Assembly (NCBI RefSeq): GCF_000373985.1
Contig: NZ_KB893129.1
Span: 1 to 16,409, forward strand
Length of the DNA stretch: 16,409 nucleotides
Direction of reading: 5' to 3'
Source of the DNA: Desulfobacter curvatus DSM 3379
GTDB taxonomy: Bacteria; Desulfobacterota; Desulfobacteria; Desulfobacterales; Desulfobacteraceae
A program made the translations under genes and the position numbers. Under the pieces are notes generated by a model. It saw only the letters and a program-made list of their open reading frames with translations. It made no database searches and had not been told where the DNA came from. Within the stretch, counting starts at the first letter, position 1. Each line of letters begins with the position of its first letter. Shown here piece by piece: positions 7,136 to 14,994 of this stretch.

Positions 7136-8014
7136 ATGAATCTTCGCGCGCAAAACTGGTATGGACCGGGGACCCCGGGAGAATGGCTCAAACGAATCTG
7201 TTCTCTTTTAAACCTGGTCATTCTTTCGATTACCTGTATTATTCTTGTATCTGAATTCCGTTTTGACTGGTGCGAACGTCTGGTGGGCAATTATCTTTCT
7301 TCCACCAATGACACCCGCCCTGAAAACGGTGCCGTCTGGGAGGCTGGTCAGCACATGGTCAATGCATTGCAATCCCTGGACCGGATGGCGCTTGCCCGGG
7401 AAAGTGCCGGTCGAACGGTGCGGACTGCGGAGTCCTTTGCAGATCTTTCGGTCAAGCTCGGGCCCGGGGAATGGGCTACCCTGGACAAGGATCGGTTCAG
7501 GGAACTGTATCTGGCTTTACCCCCCTACCGCCGCAGGAATGTGGTTGATCCGGTGCGCCTGGTATGGCTGCTCAACGGCGGGGCCACTGACCGGATTTTT
7601 TGTGAAGGCCGCATGGGCGGCATGAAGATTTTTTTCATTGATACCCAGAACCGGGTTGTCCAGCAGGTGGATCTGGATCTGCAGACTCTGGGAAACAACG
7701 GCAGCCAATCCGTAATCCCGGGCACCCTGGACAATGCCCCTGAATTTTTTGACAGAATTTATCCGGCCTCTGTTTTTTTTAGCGCTGTCTCAAGGCTGCC
7801 GGGGGACATGAGATCCGATCTGATTCCGGATCCGGAAGATCTTTTATCTGAAACAGGAGCACTTGACCGTGTGGGTGTGGGCAATTCAGCCCAGGACGGT
7901 TTTATTAGCCTGGGATTTGAATTCCGGCACCTGGGTGAATCCCGGGTGGTGGAAGTTAAAGCCCGGGAATGGGCGGTCTGGCAGTTGACCCTGGTGCTGA
8001 AGGGAGACGGCTGA
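7136..8014 (+). CDS. Unrecognised single-pass membrane protein upstream of the PBP
   Basis: I do not recognise this 292-residue protein. It has a short basic N-terminus and one hydrophobic helix (about 21-40), followed by about 250 residues that would lie in the periplasm (N-in, C-out by the positive-inside rule). The C-terminal half contains strand-rich stretches such as GRMGGMKIFFIDTQNRVV (about 157-174). No catalytic motif, lipobox or repeat is visible. The start at ATG 7136 has no clear ribosome site; it follows a T-rich stretch after the preceding stop, so translation may depend on coupling. Its stop overlaps the PBP start (TGATG), so a partner or regulator of that synthase is a reasonable guess. 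The reading frame is clean and collinear with its neighbours. Confidence 0.75.
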   Translation: MNLRAQNWYGPGTPGEWLKRICSLLNLVILSITCIILVSEFRFDWCERLVGNYLSSTNDTRPENGAVWEAGQHMVNALQSLDRMALARESAGRTVRTAESFADLSVKLGPGEWATLDKDRFRELYLALPPYRRRNVVDPVRLVWLLNGGATDRIFCEGRMGGMKIFFIDTQNRVVQQVDLDLQTLGNNGSQSVIPGTLDNAPEFFDRIYPASVFFSAVSRLPGDMRSDLIPDPEDLLSETGALDRVGVGNSAQDGFISLGFEFRHLGESRVVEVKAREWAVWQLTLVLKGDG

Positions 8015-10053
8015 TGCGGCTGTTTTCATGGCTGGTTTCGCTGATGCGGCTGCTGTTCTATACCGGGCTTCTTGCCCTTGGTCTCATGGCTGCGGCAAGC
8101 TGCCTGATGGTTTTCCATATTTCCCGGGACCTGCCTAAACTGCCCTCACCTTTAAGCCGTATTATTGAAACTCCCCAGAGCCTGATTTATGCCGCAGACG
8201 GCCAAGTGCTCATTGCCCTTGGCGAGAAGACCGCTGTTTCCCTGGACATGGTATCAGCTGATTTTCTCAATGCCATTGTGGCCACCGAAGACCACAGATT
8301 TTTTGAGCATCATGGTGTAAATAAGCTTCGTACCTTTAAAGCCTTGTATATTACCCTGTTTGAGCCGGGCCGGATTCAGGGCGCCTCAACCATTACCCAG
8401 CAGCTGGCCAAGAATCTGTTTTTCAGTTTTGAAAAGACCTGGCAGCGCAAATTCAAGGAGATGCTGGTGGCGTTTCAAATTGAGCAGGCAAATACCAAGG
8501 AACAGATCCTTGAGGCCTATATCAATCAGATCCATTTCGGGTCCGGGGCCCAAGGCATTGAGAAGGCGGCCCGCATGTATTTTGATAAGCCTGCCCAGGA
8601 TTTGACCCTGGCCGAAGCTGCGATGCTTGCGGGGCTGCCCAAATCTCCCAGCCAGTATAACCCTTTCCGGCATTATGATAAGGCCCTTGCCCGGCGACGT
8701 GTGGTGTTGCACCGCATGGTGGCGTCCGGGTTTATCACGGCAGAGATGGCTGCCGAAACCGATGCCGTCCACCCTGAACTGCACGACGGCCGCAAAGATG
8801 CCCGTACCGGCAGCTATTTCCTGGATGCCTTGATCCAAAAGCTTGTAAACATATACGGCGAGGATGTGGTGTATCATGGCGGCATTAAGGTATACGCGAC
8901 TATGGATTCAAGACTTCAGGCCGATGCCCGTACCGCGGTGATGGAAGGAATGGCCCGGCTTGATGAGCTTATAGGGCTGGATAAAGGAGTGAACGAAAAA
9001 CCCCAGGCTGCCCTGGTGGCGATTGATACCGCCAGTGGCGCTGTTAAGGCCATGGTGGGGGGCAGAGATTATTATGCCAGTGAATTTAACCGGGCCGTGA
9101 ACAGCAGACGCCAGGCCGGCAGCGGATTTAAACCTTTTTTATACTACGCCGCTTTCAGGGACAGAAAACTGCATCCGGCCAGCGTGTTCCAGGACAGGCC
9201 TGTGGCCATTTCCATTAAAGGGGCACCTGACTGGTACCCCCAGAATTTTAAAAAAAGATACAGGGGCCCCATGATCCTTAAGCAGGCCCTGATCCATTCG
9301 GTGAACACCATTGCAGCCCAGATGGTGGTTGATGTGGGGCCTGCTGCCGTGGTGGATGTGGCCCAGGCCTGTGGTGTAAAAAGTCCGTTAAAATCCGTAT
9401 ATTCATTAGCCCTTGGTTCCTCTGACGTCAGCGTTATGGATATGGCGTCCGGGTTTTCCACATTGGCCGGTCTGGGCATTTATCATAAACCCTTTTTGTT
9501 CTGGCGGGTTGAGGATGCAAGAGGTCGGGTGCTTTTTGAGCATATTGTCAAGGATCGCAGGGTATTGGATGCGGCAACAGCGTTCCAGGTAGTGGACATG
9601 ATGGAAGGCGTTGTGGATTCCGGATCTGGCAGTGGGGTTCGGCGCTTGGGATTTAAGCGCCCGGCTGCCGGAAAAACCGGCACCACGGACGATTATAATG
9701 ATGCCTGGTTTACCGGGTTTACGCCGTCCCTTTGTGTTTCCGTGTGGACCGGGTACGACAAGAAGAAAAAACTTAAAGATAAAAACCGCAGGGGGATTAC
9801 CGGGGGGCGCGGGGCTGTGCCCATATGGACGGATTTCATGATTCGGGCCATGAAAGGTGAGCCGGAACGTGATTTTTTAATGCCGCCGGATATTCGGTAT
9901 GAAATAGTGGATAAGACCACGGGATGTCCGGCCGGTTCAAGGCAAGATCAGGATGTACTTGATGATGCGGATGCGCCACAGCCCGTGGCAGACCCTGCCG
10001 GCACCATTCGTGTGGCGCTGAAAAAGGGCCAGGAGCCCTGCCGGGGATATTAA
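8014..10053 (+). CDS. Class A penicillin-binding protein (PBP1A/MrcA-like, bifunctional)
   Basis: This is a peptidoglycan synthase that polymerises lipid II and cross-links glycan strands in the periplasm. The 679-residue product has one N-terminal membrane helix (about 9-35). A GT51 glycosyltransferase domain follows, with EDHRFFEHHG (92-101, catalytic Glu92), QGASTITQQLAKN (122-134) and EAYINQIHFG (168-177). The transpeptidase domain has SGFK (370-373, nucleophile Ser370), SVN (429-431) and KTGT (554-557). It is shorter than E. coli PBP1A (about 850) and lacks room for the large OB-type insertion. The start at ATG 8014 follows AGGGAG and overlaps the upstream stop by one base. A plausible extension back to 7969 would lie in the neighbour's coding region. 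Membership of a pilus-motor cluster is the unusual feature. Confidence 0.95.
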   Translation: MRLFSWLVSLMRLLFYTGLLALGLMAAASCLMVFHISRDLPKLPSPLSRIIETPQSLIYAADGQVLIALGEKTAVSLDMVSADFLNAIVATEDHRFFEHHGVNKLRTFKALYITLFEPGRIQGASTITQQLAKNLFFSFEKTWQRKFKEMLVAFQIEQANTKEQILEAYINQIHFGSGAQGIEKAARMYFDKPAQDLTLAEAAMLAGLPKSPSQYNPFRHYDKALARRRVVLHRMVASGFITAEMAAETDAVHPELHDGRKDARTGSYFLDALIQKLVNIYGEDVVYHGGIKVYATMDSRLQADARTAVMEGMARLDELIGLDKGVNEKPQAALVAIDTASGAVKAMVGGRDYYASEFNRAVNSRRQAGSGFKPFLYYAAFRDRKLHPASVFQDRPVAISIKGAPDWYPQNFKKRYRGPMILKQALIHSVNTIAAQMVVDVGPAAVVDVAQACGVKSPLKSVYSLALGSSDVSVMDMASGFSTLAGLGIYHKPFLFWRVEDARGRVLFEHIVKDRRVLDAATAFQVVDMMEGVVDSGSGSGVRRLGFKRPAAGKTGTTDDYNDAWFTGFTPSLCVSVWTGYDKKKKLKDKNRRGITGGRGAVPIWTDFMIRAMKGEPERDFLMPPDIRYEIVDKTTGCPAGSRQDQDVLDDADAPQPVADPAGTIRVALKKGQEPCRGY

Positions 10054-10054
10054 G

Positions 10055-11458
10055 ATGATTCGTGTTATCCGACATATCAGTGTCCGGTTCTGGCTGACAA
10101 CCCTGATGGTTCTGCCTTCGGGATTTATTTTGTTTCCCCGGTTGACCGGTTGGCTTTCGGATATGCCTGCTTCGGTATTTATTTGTTTGATGTATCTGTT
10201 GTTCGGCCTGGGCCTGGGTATATCCATGGATATTGCAGGGCTTTGGCACATAAAGGGACTGGTCCGGGAAGCACAGTTATGGGAGCGTTCCGGCATTGCC
10301 ACCCGGGCTGAAAAAAAGTTTATCCGGGCGGTGCGGATCTTTGACAGTGCCTGGATATCCCCTTTGGCTGCACGGCGGGCAGGCCCTGTGCTCATTTCTT
10401 CCCTGGCACGATTTTATCTTGCATCGGGCAGCCGGCGCAGGGAAATCCAGGGCGCAGCAAGCGTCTGGCTGGCACAAAACCCCAGAGACGAAAGTCTTGC
10501 CCGATTTTGGCTTGAACGCCTCCGGGATCAGGATCTGTCCGGCACATTTTTCCAGTCCATACTTACGGCATTGGCAGATAACTGGTATGCAGAACCTGAT
10601 CTTTGCCGGATTCTGGTGGATCTGTTCTTGGAACAGGGCCGGATGGATTTTTCAGCAAGCCGTCTGTATCGGTCCTTTCTGGATTTGACAGATGGGGATA
10701 AGGATCTATCACAACAGGATAAGGCCCGGGCCGAAACGATCCGAGAAATGATGTTTGCACGCCTGGATGTGCCGGAGCCGGACCCTGAGCCGGAAATCCC
10801 GGAACCGGGATTGGGCACCCTTGGGGATGAAAGGATTGAGTTGACGGCATTTATGTCCGGGGATCAAGAGGGCGATGGGCGGTTGGGCAGTCTGGGTGAC
10901 CAGGCCGTTGAAGATGGCCCTGCAGGGTGGCGGCCGGAACACGACATTTATGCAGGGCAACAAACTTCCGGCCGGATGTCCGCCCTGATGTCCGGAATCG
11001 GCAGAAAATCGTCCGAAGGCGGATCTTTTATCGCAGACAAAACCGGAAAAGCCAAACACGCCGTTTTAACTCTGATCCAGGCACGGGAAATATGGTGGGG
11101 CCGGGTATGGGGCATCGTAATAGCCTGTTTGGGCATCTGGTTGATTTTCTTTGTATGGGGCACGTTTTCCCACATGTTTAAAACAGCGGAGCAGCCTGCC
11201 CGGCAGATAAAGGTTGTGATTCCAAAACCGTTTACCATCCAGGTGGCGGCTTACCATAAAAAGGCCCATGCCGATAATTATATGGCAACCCTTGCCCAAA
11301 AAGGGATTGATACCACCATGAAGGTCACGGACGGTGGGGGCAAAACCTGGTATCTGGTCCGTGTATCTGAGTTTACGGACCAGAAACGTGCCCAAGCCTA
11401 CGGCAACCGGCTAAAAGCCGATCACATCATTGATGAATTCTTTGTAACCAAGAATTGA
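10055..11458 (+). CDS. SPOR-domain multi-pass membrane protein
   Basis: The C-terminal 75 residues (about 393-467, starting FTIQVAAYHKKAHADNY) form a SPOR domain, which in known cases binds glycan strands stripped of stem peptides at division sites. SPOR domains normally lie in the periplasm. Here the domain follows a membrane helix at about 350-372. Two further hydrophobic helices lie at the N-terminus (about 13-28 and 39-58). Between them is a cytoplasmic region of about 290 residues: a helical part resembling TPR-like repeats (about 75-230) and an acidic, low-complexity part. Three helices place the SPOR domain outside. The ATG is one base after the PBP stop. Its function is inferred as bringing the operon's wall synthase to septal or polar glycan. 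The central region matches no family I can name. Confidence 0.85.
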   Translation: MIRVIRHISVRFWLTTLMVLPSGFILFPRLTGWLSDMPASVFICLMYLLFGLGLGISMDIAGLWHIKGLVREAQLWERSGIATRAEKKFIRAVRIFDSAWISPLAARRAGPVLISSLARFYLASGSRRREIQGAASVWLAQNPRDESLARFWLERLRDQDLSGTFFQSILTALADNWYAEPDLCRILVDLFLEQGRMDFSASRLYRSFLDLTDGDKDLSQQDKARAETIREMMFARLDVPEPDPEPEIPEPGLGTLGDERIELTAFMSGDQEGDGRLGSLGDQAVEDGPAGWRPEHDIYAGQQTSGRMSALMSGIGRKSSEGGSFIADKTGKAKHAVLTLIQAREIWWGRVWGIVIACLGIWLIFFVWGTFSHMFKTAEQPARQIKVVIPKPFTIQVAAYHKKAHADNYMATLAQKGIDTTMKVTDGGGKTWYLVRVSEFTDQKRAQAYGNRLKADHIIDEFFVTKN

Positions 11459-12079
11459 TTATAAGGTGATCACTTTGTCGGCTAACTGCATGGCCGTGAC
11501 AATATCCAGCATATTGGTGGTCTGTCCAATGGCTTTTCTCTCCATCAAATTCAGGTGGGTCAGGCAGGTGCCGCACACAAGAATAGTGACGCCTGATTCT
11601 TCAAGCGCACGTAAATCTTCAAGCACTGCAGAATCAACCGTGGCAAGAGTAACGCCATGGTTGACAAAAACCAGGCGCCACAGATCCTTCCCCATCTCCT
11701 TGAGGGTTTTGATGAAATTGATCATCAGCTTTGCACCCAGTTCATCGTCCCCAACGCCAAATTTGTTGGATGCGGCCATCACCATGATTTTTGCAGAATT
11801 CTCCTCTGCCGGTGACTCGGTGTCGGAGCCTGACTGTCCGGCGGCAAATTTCACAGCATCGGACTGGTCCCGGGTACCTTCCACAATAGACACGGCGCCG
11901 TCGGATTCCACGCCGACCTCAAAACCGGCATAGGTTAGAAACCGGCTGACGTTTTCAACCGCGGCATCGTTATCCACGAGCACCCGGATATGCGACAACG
12001 CGTCGTTCTCCAGACATTTTTTTGTTTCCAGCACAGGTGCCGGACAATCCATTTTCCTGCAGTCAAGTTCTTTTACCAT
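11459..12079 (-). CDS. yedF: Sulfurtransferase-like selenium metabolism protein YedF
   Basis: This is a two-domain protein of 206 residues. The N-terminal TusA/SirA-like domain (about 1-72) has DCPAP (11-15), with Cys12 at the CPxP position used for persulfide transfer in TusA. The C-terminal DsrE-like domain (about 95-206) carries LVCGTCLTHLNL near residues 165-176, whose Cys fits the family. Proteins of this architecture are annotated as YedF and co-occur with selenium-donor genes. No selD or other selenium gene is in this window, so that link is from family knowledge only. AAGGAG lies 13 bases before the ATG. The stop directly abuts the stop of the convergent SPOR gene. Confidence 0.9.
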   Translation of the reverse strand: MVKELDCRKMDCPAPVLETKKCLENDALSHIRVLVDNDAAVENVSRFLTYAGFEVGVESDGAVSIVEGTRDQSDAVKFAAGQSGSDTESPAEENSAKIMVMAASNKFGVGDDELGAKLMINFIKTLKEMGKDLWRLVFVNHGVTLATVDSAVLEDLRALEESGVTILVCGTCLTHLNLMERKAIGQTTNMLDIVTAMQLADKVITL

Positions 12080-12160
12080 TTTATTTTAAGTTCTCCTTGT
12101 AAGGAATCGTTCATTGGTTGTGTCTAGGTGATAAATTAATTTAATAAAATTTCAATGGAA

Positions 12161-12514
12161 CTATTTTGACGGCGAATCGTTTTTTCGTGCCCATTTACAA
12201 ATTTGCTCAAAACCCGAAAACCGCCATTTGACAGGAAAATCCCGGCACTGGGAAGGTTTGACCGGATTAATGCGGCAGCCATTGCTGTCCAGGAAGATAC
12301 ATGCCCCGTCCGGGGCATCAATGATTGAAAGGCCGTTGCGCTCCCGGGTTAGGTAGGTGAATGTCTCTATAAAATCCCGGACGTCCATGTTCAGGAACTG
12401 GGCAATGACATCCGGTTCTTTTTTTCCCAGACGGACGTAGCCGCTTTGTCTGCAGCAGGCCCCGCATCCCAGGCATTTAAATCCTGTCAGGTCAGATTCA
12501 TTGTTGTTTGTCAT
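12161..12514 (-). CDS. YkgJ-family cysteine cluster protein
   Basis: This small protein (117 residues) has eight cysteines arranged as in the YkgJ/CxxCxxCC family: Cys14, 17, 20 and 21 in CLGCGACC, then Cys72, Cys80, Cys90 (in KPSQCRDFP) and Cys106. The family is thought to bind a metal, zinc or an Fe-S cluster, but its function is not established. GAGG lies about 6 bases before the ATG. It lies between yedF and dus in the same direction with gaps of 81 and 67 bases, and is probably co-transcribed with them. Confidence 0.88.
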   Translation of the reverse strand: MTNNNESDLTGFKCLGCGACCRQSGYVRLGKKEPDVIAQFLNMDVRDFIETFTYLTRERNGLSIIDAPDGACIFLDSNGCRINPVKPSQCRDFPVKWRFSGFEQICKWARKNDSPSK

Positions 12515-12581
12515 TTTTTACCTCGGCATTGTTGCAGAGCCATTTTTAAATCCATGCATATATCTGCTGAAGATAAGATTG

Positions 12582-13649
12582 TCAAATGAACAGATTGATA
12601 TTGGGCAGGCGTAATGTCTGGGGTGCAGGGTCCAGAAGATGCCGTATGTTGTCACAAAGTTCGTTCATATTTTCAGCCCGTATCAGGGATTTTAAGATGG
12701 CGTTGGAGAATTTGAAATTGGCGCAGAAGTACGGGGCAAATTTTTTAAACATTTTCAGGGCAAAATGGTCTTCATAATGGGTGCTCAAAAGTTTTGCCAT
12801 GTCCAGAGCGGTTTCCATATAAATGGACAGTTCCGGTTTAAAGCCTTTTGTCCACTGGGCAAAAATCCATGGCTGGGCCACGGCCATCCTGCCGATGGAG
12901 AGTCCCTGACAGCCGGTTTCCCTTATCATTCTGATCCCATGTTCCGGGGCAAACAGGTTCCCGTTGCCGAACACGGGAATAGTAACCGCATCCTGGATTT
13001 TTCCGATCAGTTCCCACTTAGGTCTTCGGCTCCTTCTGTCCGGGGCGACCCGGGGATGAAAGGTTAGGGCGTCAGCCCCGGCATTTTCAAAGTCCCGGGC
13101 CATGGTTACAGGGAAGTTATGATCATCCTGCCATCCGGTTCTGAATTTAACAAAAACCGGGCATGACACAGCTTTCCTTACTGCGGATACAATATTCACG
13201 GCCTTATTCGGTGTTTTCAAAAGTGCGGCTCCGCAACCTTTTTTGCAGATCGCTGCAACGGAACAACCGAAGTTCAAGTCCACTCCGAAGAATCCTTCGG
13301 CTTCGATGCGTCGGGCGGCCCGGGCCATGATTTCCGGTTCTGCCCCAAATATCTGGCATACCGTGTGATCCAGTTCCTCGGGCTGCCAGGAAAATACATG
13401 GGAGATTTTGGGGTTTTCATGGGGAACGGCTTTGGCGGAGCACATGCCGGTAAACAGCAGGCCGAAGCCTGAAAATTGGGTCACAAGCTGTCTGAATGCG
13501 ATGTGCCCCAGCCCTGCCATGGGCGCAAGCACCATTCGGTTGGAAATGGTCCGGTTACCAATGACAAGGGGCCTGAGCAGATATTGGGCCAGGTCGTCAG
13601 CAGTGTTGACGGCGTGCGCCACTGTTGTTTCAAAAATCAATTGTGTCAT
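12582..13649 (-). CDS. tRNA-dihydrouridine synthase family protein (Dus)
   Basis: Dus enzymes use FMN and NADPH to reduce uridine in the tRNA D-loop. The barrel starts at LRPLVIG (25-31) and NRMVLAPMAGL (38-48). The active-site segment DLNFGCS (124-130) carries Cys129, followed by KKGCGAALL (136-144). VKFRTGW (167-173), LTFHPRVAPDRR (195-206) with His198, PVFGNGNL (225-232) and SIGRMAVAQPWIF (251-263) follow in order. Two family positions differ from the common form: GCS replaces GCP, and RMAVAQPW replaces RGAxGNPW. Length (355) is normal. The ATG at 13649 adds about 24 residues before the core and has no good ribosome site, so the start may lie downstream. Whether this variant modifies tRNA or another substrate cannot be decided here. 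Confidence 0.88.
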   Translation of the reverse strand: MTQLIFETTVAHAVNTADDLAQYLLRPLVIGNRTISNRMVLAPMAGLGHIAFRQLVTQFSGFGLLFTGMCSAKAVPHENPKISHVFSWQPEELDHTVCQIFGAEPEIMARAARRIEAEGFFGVDLNFGCSVAAICKKGCGAALLKTPNKAVNIVSAVRKAVSCPVFVKFRTGWQDDHNFPVTMARDFENAGADALTFHPRVAPDRRSRRPKWELIGKIQDAVTIPVFGNGNLFAPEHGIRMIRETGCQGLSIGRMAVAQPWIFAQWTKGFKPELSIYMETALDMAKLLSTHYEDHFALKMFKKFAPYFCANFKFSNAILKSLIRAENMNELCDNIRHLLDPAPQTLRLPNINLFI

Positions 13650-13764
13650 TAAAATTTGCTGTGCCGGTCCACTGAATTTTCATGTTGTTTCCATTTACTG
13701 GTTTGCAGTCTTTTGGGGGTTGTATCAGCCATGGCCTGTTTGTGCAATATCAACAGACAGATCA

Positions 13765-14994
13765 CTATAGGTTGCCGGACAACGCCAGGGCCTTTTTATT
13801 AATGGCAATGCCTAAATCCGGGTGGATAATATCATGGAGGGATGACTTAAAAGGAAGAAAAATCAAGGATACGCTTTGGGGCGCAACTTCGGTTATAGGT
13901 AAACACTCAAGAATTTCTTTCCTGGGTTTCAGCAGGGCGGCCATGGTAATGCGAATGGTTTGGATGGCCTCGGATGCGGGCAGATTTACGGGCTGGTACA
14001 AGTTATCTTCAACGGTTTGGGACAGGACCGGTTCTAGCTGGGCTGAGGTTAGTTGACCCAGCAACCGTAAAAAAATGTTCGGCCGGACCTTAAATGCAGG
14101 GCTCCAGAAATGCACAGGTTTTTTCTCCCATTCCCGGGGAATTGCCAGCGGCAGGTTTGCCATCCGGGCCAGATCTGCGTGGCTGGACAGGTTCATGGGC
14201 GAAATTTGGGCGCTGATTTGCCAGAACGGTACCATGATGTCATCTTTGTGGGCCGGGGCTGCAAACCGGAATTTTATTCTTGCAAGTTCTTCCCCCTTGG
14301 CCCGCCACAGGGAATGGCAGTTCCGGCATACCAGGACCAGAGAATCGCCACTGCCCTCAAGATCCGCCCCGCAGCCGGGGCAAATGCCGGCAATGAAATG
14401 GGTCTCGATACCGGGCCGGACTTGATCAAGGTCGAATATATCCGGGGGGATTTCTTTTTCCATGTGCAACGCCTGATTGGTCACCCCATCCACAAGGTGT
14501 TGCCGGCTGATGTAAAAAGGAGAATAAATAAGACTGAAGGTTTCCCCTATATCCTCTTTAAACATATGCGTCTCCGGTTTTAGACCAGAGGTTTTGTCTT
14601 GTAATACCATTGCCGAGGGCAGTGGACGAATAAATTTGCCTTGGGTGTCAGGGTTGATCAATTTCAAAGACAGGGCCTGGGATCTCAGCCCCAGGGAAAA
14701 CGGAATCTGGGGCGGCATATCGGCCACAGCCAGGGTGGAAATATCCGTGAATTTAGGGGTTACACCGGATGCGGTACACATGTAACGCACGCCTTTAAAA
14801 CGCCAATAGGGCAGATAGATCAACTGTGCATCCTGGGACACCTTGGAGGAGCAGGGCAGATAATACCTGGGAAATCCTTTCTGGGAAATACAGGACCGGA
14901 CCCGGCAGAATTCGCACACAAAAAACCGGGTCTCCTCCCCTAAAGCGACCGGGGCCCCGCACTGGGGACATTGATGTTGGACCGTGTAGCTAAT
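13765..14994 (-). CDS. Duplicated zinc-ribbon protein paired with SPFH gene; probable ATT start
   Basis: I do not recognise this protein by name. Read from ATT at 14994 it has 409 residues and no membrane helix. It contains two zinc ribbons, Cys9/12/27/30 and Cys205/208/223/226. Each is followed about 27 residues later by a hydrophobic-Pro-aromatic motif (LIYLPYW at 58-64, IMVPFW at 253-258), and each half then has another such motif (LIYSPFY 155-161, LIFLPFK 377-383). The protein therefore looks like a tandem duplication. The frame has no ATG, GTG or TTG between 15156 (a TTG inside the SPFH zinc-ribbon coding region) and residue 26. ATT has GGAG six bases upstream and overlaps the SPFH stop as ATTAG. 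A one-base sequence error fusing the two genes is an alternative. It may be an adaptor for the SPFH protein, by analogy with the Bacillus YdjG-YdjI pair. Confidence 0.7.
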   Translation of the reverse strand: MSYTVQHQCPQCGAPVALGEETRFFVCEFCRVRSCISQKGFPRYYLPCSSKVSQDAQLIYLPYWRFKGVRYMCTASGVTPKFTDISTLAVADMPPQIPFSLGLRSQALSLKLINPDTQGKFIRPLPSAMVLQDKTSGLKPETHMFKEDIGETFSLIYSPFYISRQHLVDGVTNQALHMEKEIPPDIFDLDQVRPGIETHFIAGICPGCGADLEGSGDSLVLVCRNCHSLWRAKGEELARIKFRFAAPAHKDDIMVPFWQISAQISPMNLSSHADLARMANLPLAIPREWEKKPVHFWSPAFKVRPNIFLRLLGQLTSAQLEPVLSQTVEDNLYQPVNLPASEAIQTIRITMAALLKPRKEILECLPITEVAPQSVSLIFLPFKSSLHDIIHPDLGIAINKKALALSGNL

